64,000 nt of DNA from Psychrobacter vallis (GTDB taxonomy: Bacteria; Pseudomonadota; Gammaproteobacteria; Pseudomonadales; Moraxellaceae): the NCBI RefSeq assembly GCF_904846715.1, contig NZ_CAJHBU010000007.1, forward strand, positions 1 to 64,000, given 5' to 3'. Below are positions 59,439 through 64,000 of the stretch, in pieces (position 1 is the stretch's first letter; each line of letters opens with the position of its first letter). The notes below the pieces were generated by a model, which had not been told where the DNA came from, did no database searches, and saw only the letters and a list, made by a program, of their open reading frames with translations. A program made the position numbers and the translations under genes.

Positions 59439-61169
59439 GTGCGAGTGACGAGGTACCTCAGAACCGCGACAGCCGACCAAAAAATCGAAATCGCAGCCTT
59501 CATCCGCTTGCAGCACGTGCTTGACATAGAGTTCACGATACCCACCAATAAAATTGGGTGTAGGTGGTGCTGGTAAATTTGCTAAGCGCTGCTGTAGCTC
59601 TTCATCGCTAACCTCTAAGTGCAATTTGCCTGCGTAGGCATCAAGCTCAATAAAGTCACCGTTTTGTACCGCAGCCAGCGGTCCCCCTGCGCGGGCTTCT
59701 GGAGCTACATGTAATACCACGCTACCATACGCTGTGCCACTCATGCGTGCATCAGAAATTCGTAGCATATCTGTGATTCCTTTTTCTAACAGCTTGGGCG
59801 GCAATCCCATATTGCCGACTTCGGCCATACCCGGATAGCCTTTAGGCCCTGCGTTTTTTAACACCAAAATACAGGTTTCATCGACATCTAAATCTGGATC
59901 TACGATACGTGCTTTATAGTCATCAAGATCTTCAAACACCACAGCGCGGCCACGATGTTTCATCAATTTTTCTGACGCGGCAGACGGTTTAAGCACAGCG
60001 CCCTTTGGTGCTAGATTGCCGTGTAAGATACACATGCCGCCATCTTTACTCAGAGGATTATCTACTTGACGGATGACCTCATCATTATAAATGGGCGAGC
60101 TTTGACAATTCTCCCAAATGCTTTGACCGTTCGCAGTCAGTGCTTGCGGATGCGGTAGCAGATTGTGCTCACCCATACGGCGCAATACCGCAGGCAGACC
60201 ACCGCTATAATAAAACTCTTCCATCAAAAATCGTCCTGATGGCTGCAAATCAACAATGGTGGGCATGCCACGACCTATACGATTCCAATCCTCTAGCTCT
60301 AAATCAACACCAATACGCCCAGCAATGGCTTTTAAGTGAATCACTGCGTTAGTCGAACCGCCAATGGCTGCGTTGACTTTAATCGCATTTTCAAACGCTT
60401 CCTTGGTTAGAATTTTAGACAGCGTCAGATCTTCTTTAACCATATCAACAATACGCATACCTGATAAGTGCGCCAGAACATAACGGCGCGAGTCCACTGC
60501 TGGAATAGCAGCATTGTGCGGTAAAGACGTACCTAATGCTTCAGCCATACAGGCCATGGTAGAAGCTGTGCCCATTGTATTACAAGTACCCGCTGAACGA
60601 GACATTCCTGATTCTGCAGATAGGAATTCGTTTAGATCGATTTTCCCTGCTTTTAACTCTTCGTGCATTTGCCAGACGATGGTACCTGCGCCGATATCTT
60701 TGCCTTTATGTTTGCCATTTAACATCGGCCCGCCTGTGACGACGATGGCCGGAACATCACAACTGGCTGCGCCCATCAATAGCGCTGGCGTGGTTTTATC
60801 ACAGCCTGTTAATAGCACAACCCCATCCATAGGGTTACCGCGAATTGCTTCTTCCACATCCATACTCGCCAAATTACGCGTCAGCATAGCCGTTGGGCGT
60901 AGGTTGGATTCACCACTTGAGAAGACAGGAAATTCAACAGGATAGCCACCCGCTTCTAAGATGCCTTTTTTGACATGCTCAGCAATTTTGCGGAAATGTG
61001 CATTACAAGGGGTCAATTCTGACCACGTATTACAAATACCGATGATAGGTCTACCATCAAACTCATGATCTGGAATACCTTGATTTTTCATCCAGCTACG
61101 ATACATAAATCCATTTTTGTCCGCCGTTCCAAACCAAGCTGCTGAACGTAGTGGCTTCTTGTTTGACAT
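59436..61169 (-). CDS. IlvD/Edd family dehydratase, probably pentonate (L-arabonate/D-xylonate)
   Basis: Iron-sulfur dehydratase that removes water from a sugar acid to give the 2-keto-3-deoxy acid. Cluster cysteines: C55 in NTWSELTPCN, C in LTGCDKTTPAL and C in SAGTCNTMGTAS. The 577 residues and the neighbours (transporter, AraD1/GguC-type protein, aldehyde dehydrogenase) fit L-arabonate or D-xylonate dehydratase rather than the valine enzyme. The stop codon TAG is supplied by the end of a MITE, so the last residues (VPRHSH) may not be the ancestral end. It diverges from the transporter gene. Confidence 0.88.
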   Translation of the reverse strand: MSNKKPLRSAAWFGTADKNGFMYRSWMKNQGIPDHEFDGRPIIGICNTWSELTPCNAHFRKIAEHVKKGILEAGGYPVEFPVFSSGESNLRPTAMLTRNLASMDVEEAIRGNPMDGVVLLTGCDKTTPALLMGAASCDVPAIVVTGGPMLNGKHKGKDIGAGTIVWQMHEELKAGKIDLNEFLSAESGMSRSAGTCNTMGTASTMACMAEALGTSLPHNAAIPAVDSRRYVLAHLSGMRIVDMVKEDLTLSKILTKEAFENAIKVNAAIGGSTNAVIHLKAIAGRIGVDLELEDWNRIGRGMPTIVDLQPSGRFLMEEFYYSGGLPAVLRRMGEHNLLPHPQALTANGQSIWENCQSSPIYNDEVIRQVDNPLSKDGGMCILHGNLAPKGAVLKPSAASEKLMKHRGRAVVFEDLDDYKARIVDPDLDVDETCILVLKNAGPKGYPGMAEVGNMGLPPKLLEKGITDMLRISDARMSGTAYGSVVLHVAPEARAGGPLAAVQNGDFIELDAYAGKLHLEVSDEELQQRLANLPAPPTPNFIGGYRELYVKHVLQADEGCDFDFLVGCRGSEVPRHSH

Positions 61170-61184
61170 GTCTATATCCTTATA

Positions 61185-61195
61185 TAGTATTACTA
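61185..61195. promoter_or_regulatory. FadR-family operator box 1 (dehydratase side)
   Basis: TAGTATTACTA exactly fits the FadR-subfamily pattern T-N-G-T-N3-A-C-N-A. It lies 16 bp upstream of the dehydratase ATG and is part of a 21-bp segment (TATAGTATTACTATTTAAATG) mirrored at box 2. Confidence 0.75.
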
Positions 61196-61244
61196 TTTAA
61201 ATGATAATAATCAAAATACACTAAAAACTATCTTTTTAAAAGGG

Positions 61245-61273
61245 TTTACATTTAAATAGTATTACTATATTTT
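61245..61273 (+). promoter_or_regulatory. sigma-70-like promoter of the transporter gene
   Basis: TTTACA at 61245-61250, then a 17-bp spacer that contains operator box 2, then TATTTT at 61268-61273. A repressor bound to the box would cover the spacer and block RNA polymerase. Confidence 0.5.
61257..61267. promoter_or_regulatory. FadR-family operator box 2 (transporter side)
   Basis: TAGTATTACTA again, within CATTTAAATAGTATTACTATA, the inverse of the box-1 segment except for one base. The box centres are 72 bp apart. Confidence 0.75.
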
Positions 61274-61385
61274 AGTTAAAGCTTTTATACATTATTTCAG
61301 TTATCGACTGATAACGCCCTTAACTACAGATAACTTCTCTTTGGCATGATGCCTGAGAATAACCACATGGAACGTGGAGTTGGAT

Positions 61386-62693
61386 ATGGATTTCGAAAAG
61401 AACGTTATACGAACAGTGACCTACAGATTAATCCCTGCATTGATTGTGCTTTATGTGGTTGCTTATATTGATCGCGGTGCGGTTGGCTTTGCTCACCTAC
61501 ATATGGGCGCTGATGTCGGTATCGGTGACGCCGCTTATGGATTTGGCGCAGGTTTATTCTTTATTGGTTACTTTATGTTTGAGGTGCCCAGTAACTTACT
61601 ATTGGCCAAGTTTGGGGCGCGTAAGTGGTTCACTCGCATTTTATTGACATGGGGTTTGATAACCATGGCAATGGCGCTCATACAAGGCCCTAAAAGCTTT
61701 TATGCTCTTAGGTTCTTACTTGGTGTTGCTGAAGCAGGGTTTTTTCCTGGTGTTTTATATTTGATTACCCAGTGGTTCCCTGTGCGTCACCGCGGAAAAA
61801 TCATGGGGATGTTCGTGCTATCTCAGCCTATTGCCATGGTGATTGCAGGACCGTTGTCTGGTGCCTTACTAGGTATGGATGGCATGGCAAACCTGCATGG
61901 CTGGCAATGGTTGTTCATAGCCGTCGGCTTACCTGCTGTTCTTTTGGCTCTACCCACTTATTTGTATTTGCCAGATGATATTAAAACAGCCAAATGGTTA
62001 ACAGCAGAGCAAAAGAATTGGCTACAAAATGAATTGGTTAAAGATGAGTCTGAGTATGAACAAACACGACATGCCAATCCTTTACATGCGCTAAAAGATA
62101 AACGTGTATTGCTCCTTGCGCTGTATTACCTGCCTGTCACCTTGAGTATTTACGGTTTAAATTTGTGGCTACCCACTATTATCAAACAGTTCGGTGGTGG
62201 CAGCGATCTACGAGTTGGTTTCATATCGAGTATTCCTTATATTTTTGGGGTTGTCGGATTATTGATTATTCCACGCAGTAGTGACCGCTTAAATGATCGT
62301 TATGGACACCTTGGTTTTCTTTATGCAGTAGGTGCTTTTGCCATGTTCTTAAGTGCTTGGCTCACCTCTCCTGTCTTGCAATTGGTTGCACTATCTGCCG
62401 TCGCTTTTTGCTTATTCTCAACGACGGCTGTTTTTTGGACACTGCCGGGCCGATTCTTGACAGGTACCAGTGCAGCGGCTGGTATTGCCTTGATCAATTC
62501 CGTGGGTAACTTGGGCGGTTATCTGGGACCTTATGGCATTGGCTTGTTAAAGGAGTACACAGGCCATATGGCAGCAGGCTTGTACTTCCTTTCTATAGTT
62601 ATGGTTTTTGGTTTGATCCTAACCTATTTCGTCTATGCCAAATTTGAAAAAAAGACATCCCAAAAAATAAACGTTAGCGAACAAACGTACTAA
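61386..62693 (+). CDS. MFS anion:cation symporter
   Basis: 12-helix major facilitator of the anion:cation symporter group (sugar acids, tartrate, galactonate). YVVAYIDRGAVGFAHLHMG and NLLLAKFGARKWFTRILLTWG match the usual motifs. The frame opens at a GTG at 61374; the ATG at 61386 with GGAG upstream gives 435 residues. It probably imports the acid processed by the neighbouring enzymes. The next gene begins 11 bp further on. Confidence 0.85.
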   Translation: MDFEKNVIRTVTYRLIPALIVLYVVAYIDRGAVGFAHLHMGADVGIGDAAYGFGAGLFFIGYFMFEVPSNLLLAKFGARKWFTRILLTWGLITMAMALIQGPKSFYALRFLLGVAEAGFFPGVLYLITQWFPVRHRGKIMGMFVLSQPIAMVIAGPLSGALLGMDGMANLHGWQWLFIAVGLPAVLLALPTYLYLPDDIKTAKWLTAEQKNWLQNELVKDESEYEQTRHANPLHALKDKRVLLLALYYLPVTLSIYGLNLWLPTIIKQFGGGSDLRVGFISSIPYIFGVVGLLIIPRSSDRLNDRYGHLGFLYAVGAFAMFLSAWLTSPVLQLVALSAVAFCLFSTTAVFWTLPGRFLTGTSAAAGIALINSVGNLGGYLGPYGIGLLKEYTGHMAAGLYFLSIVMVFGLILTYFVYAKFEKKTSQKINVSEQTY

Positions 62694-62704
62694 GGACATT
62701 GACT

Positions 62705-63703
62705 ATGAACATCATTCAATTTGAAGCCCAAGACCAGCAGCGCGCGGTTGGCATTGTCGAAAAGAATACCGTCAAACCAGTCAATCAGGTTGAAACGGTT
62801 CGAGACTTGGCATTAATGGCAATCGAAAATACCGTGAGCCTAGAGCAACAGATCGAACAATTAGGCTTTGCCTCTGAGAGCTATGACTACGCACAACTAC
62901 TAGATAACTTACAGGTACTTCCGCCTTTAGATCATCCAGATACTGCGCATTGTTTTGTCTCAGGGACGGGTTTGACCCATTTAGGCTCTGCCGCTACTCG
63001 TGACAAAATGCACCAACAGAACGCGGCTGATACTGCCTCAGTGACTGACACCATGCGTATATTTCAATTAGGTATTGAAAAAGGTAAACCTGCTGAAGGT
63101 AATGTGGGCGCACAACCTGAATGGTTCTATAAAGGCGACGGCTCTATTGTGGTTCGTCCTGGTGCAGATCTGCCGATGCCTAATTTTGCAGAGGATGGCG
63201 GTGAGGAGCCTGAAATTGCAGGTCTGTATGTGATCGGCCTAGACTCAAAACCATATCGCATTGGCTTTGCCATGGGCAACGAATTTTCTGATCACATCAT
63301 GGAACGTCGAAACTATTTGTACCTTGCCCATTCGAAATTACGTTTCTGCAGTTATGGCCCAGAGCTACGTACGGGTGAGCTGCCAAAACATTTGGTCGGC
63401 ACCAGTCGCCTGCGCCGTGATGGTGACGTGATTTGGGAAAAAGAATTTTTATCAGGTGAAGACAATATGTGTCATAGCCTAACCAATCTTGAATACCACC
63501 ATTTTAAATATCAGCAATTTTTAAAACCAGGTGATGTGCATATTCATTATTTTGGTACGGCGACGCTGTCATTTGCAGACGGTATACAAACCCAAATTGG
63601 TGATGAATTCGAGATTGAGATGAAAGAATTTGGTCATTCTTTAAAAAATAAGATTGCACATACTCAACCTGAACTATCCATTGGTTCAGTTAAAACACTC
63701 TAA
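62705..63703 (+). CDS. AraD1/GguC family protein, probable 2-keto-3-deoxy-pentonate dehydratase
   Basis: 332 residues of the fumarylacetoacetate-hydrolase superfamily. Characteristic stretches are FVSGTGLTHLGSAATRDKMH, FYKGDGSIVVRPGADLPMP, GEEPEIAGLYVIG and GVHIHYFGTATLSFADG-like VHIHYFGTATLSFADG. In pentonate pathways a homologue turns 2-keto-3-deoxy-arabonate into 2-oxoglutarate semialdehyde. The ATG at 62705 has AAGGA seven bases upstream; a TTG at 62699 is less likely. The transporter gene ends 11 bp upstream, so the two are cotranscribed. Confidence 0.8.
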   Translation: MNIIQFEAQDQQRAVGIVEKNTVKPVNQVETVRDLALMAIENTVSLEQQIEQLGFASESYDYAQLLDNLQVLPPLDHPDTAHCFVSGTGLTHLGSAATRDKMHQQNAADTASVTDTMRIFQLGIEKGKPAEGNVGAQPEWFYKGDGSIVVRPGADLPMPNFAEDGGEEPEIAGLYVIGLDSKPYRIGFAMGNEFSDHIMERRNYLYLAHSKLRFCSYGPELRTGELPKHLVGTSRLRRDGDVIWEKEFLSGEDNMCHSLTNLEYHHFKYQQFLKPGDVHIHYFGTATLSFADGIQTQIGDEFEIEMKEFGHSLKNKIAHTQPELSIGSVKTL

Positions 63704-63713
63704 GGAGAATACT

Positions 63714-64000
63714 ATGGTTATTGGACAAAATTTTATTGCAGGTCAACGCAGTGCGCTTGGCAGTAAAGTCTTACAAAGCGTTAATGCCAGCACAGGAGAA
63801 GCCTTGGATTATGAGTTTCATCAAGCCACTGAAGAAGAGGTCAATCAGGCGTGCGAAGCCGCCAGTGAAGCCTTTAAAAGCTATCGTAATACGTTACCTG
63901 AACAGCGTGCGTTATTTCTAGAAGCGATTGCCGATGAACTGGACGCTCTAGGACAAGATTTTCTCGAAAATATTTCTCAAGAAACCGCGCTACCACTTGC
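63714..64000 (+). CDS. aldehyde dehydrogenase, probable 2-oxoglutarate semialdehyde dehydrogenase (start only)
   Basis: The frame opens at an ATG with TAAGGAGAATACT before it and runs off the window after 95 codons. The N-terminus (VIGQNFIAGQRSALGSK, ASTGEALDYEFHQATEEEV, AFKSYRNTLPEQRALFLEAIADEL) is that of the NADP-dependent 2-oxoglutarate semialdehyde dehydrogenase group. It follows the AraD1-type gene by 10 bp and would complete the pathway to 2-oxoglutarate. Confidence 0.82.
   Translation, partial: MVIGQNFIAGQRSALGSKVLQSVNASTGEALDYEFHQATEEEVNQACEAASEAFKSYRNTLPEQRALFLEAIADELDALGQDFLENISQETALPL

Overview
The window looks like a chromosome segment of Psychrobacter or a close Moraxellaceae relative. 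The response regulator at 14.8-15.5 kb reads almost like Acinetobacter BfmR. Zinc uptake sits beside Zur, a DUF3360 membrane protein and a SulP-USP pair are present, and intergenic regions carry short dispersed repeats. These are judgements from recognised families; no search was run.

Layout. 0-5 kb: lgt, thyA, folA, a 45-codon small ORF and convergent uvrC. 5-10.5 kb: DUF3360 membrane protein, DUF4442 protein, and the rpsP-rimM-trmD-rplS operon on the minus strand. 10.8-15.5 kb: an orphan EnvZ-like kinase, a 59-codon membrane peptide, and bfmS/bfmR, which are separated by a terminator and a 174-bp MITE. 16.3-24.4 kb: the whole ATP synthase operon atpIBEFHAGDC on the minus strand. 24.7-28.3 kb: znuA diverging from zur-znuC-znuB across a perfect Zur-like palindrome. 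28.6-34.6 kb: cpdA, dksA, gluQRS, and murD-ftsW. 35.2-39.9 kb: SulP transporter with universal stress protein, then glnK-amtB behind a sigma-54-like promoter. 40-42 kb: DUF2147 protein, a small protein, a secreted nuclease and tRNA-Ser(GGA).

Accessory region, about 42.3-57.3 kb, begins right after the tRNA. First comes a 5'-truncated RHS gene whose C-terminal domain looks like an ADP-ribosyltransferase toxin; its stop codon overlaps the start of a NADAR (YbiA-like) protein, a probable ADP-ribose-removing immunity factor. A second RHS scrap and a decayed IS3-family transposase follow. Next is a type I restriction-modification locus (hsdM-hsdS ... hsdR-M48 peptidase). Between hsdS and hsdR lie a PIN-domain protein with a small partner, a chimeric hsdR/hsdS scrap, a PD-(D/E)XK nuclease and a secreted protein. 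A very acidic 48-residue protein lies beyond the M48 gene. Two lipoproteins and a decayed gene carrying a 9-bp tandem repeat end the region.

58.4-64 kb: a sugar-acid catabolic cluster with a FadR-type regulator, an IlvD/Edd dehydratase (its stop codon lies in the second MITE copy), an MFS symporter, an AraD1/GguC-family protein and the start of an aldehyde dehydrogenase. Two boxes matching the FadR-family operator pattern flank the divergent promoters. Together these would turn a pentonate into 2-oxoglutarate.
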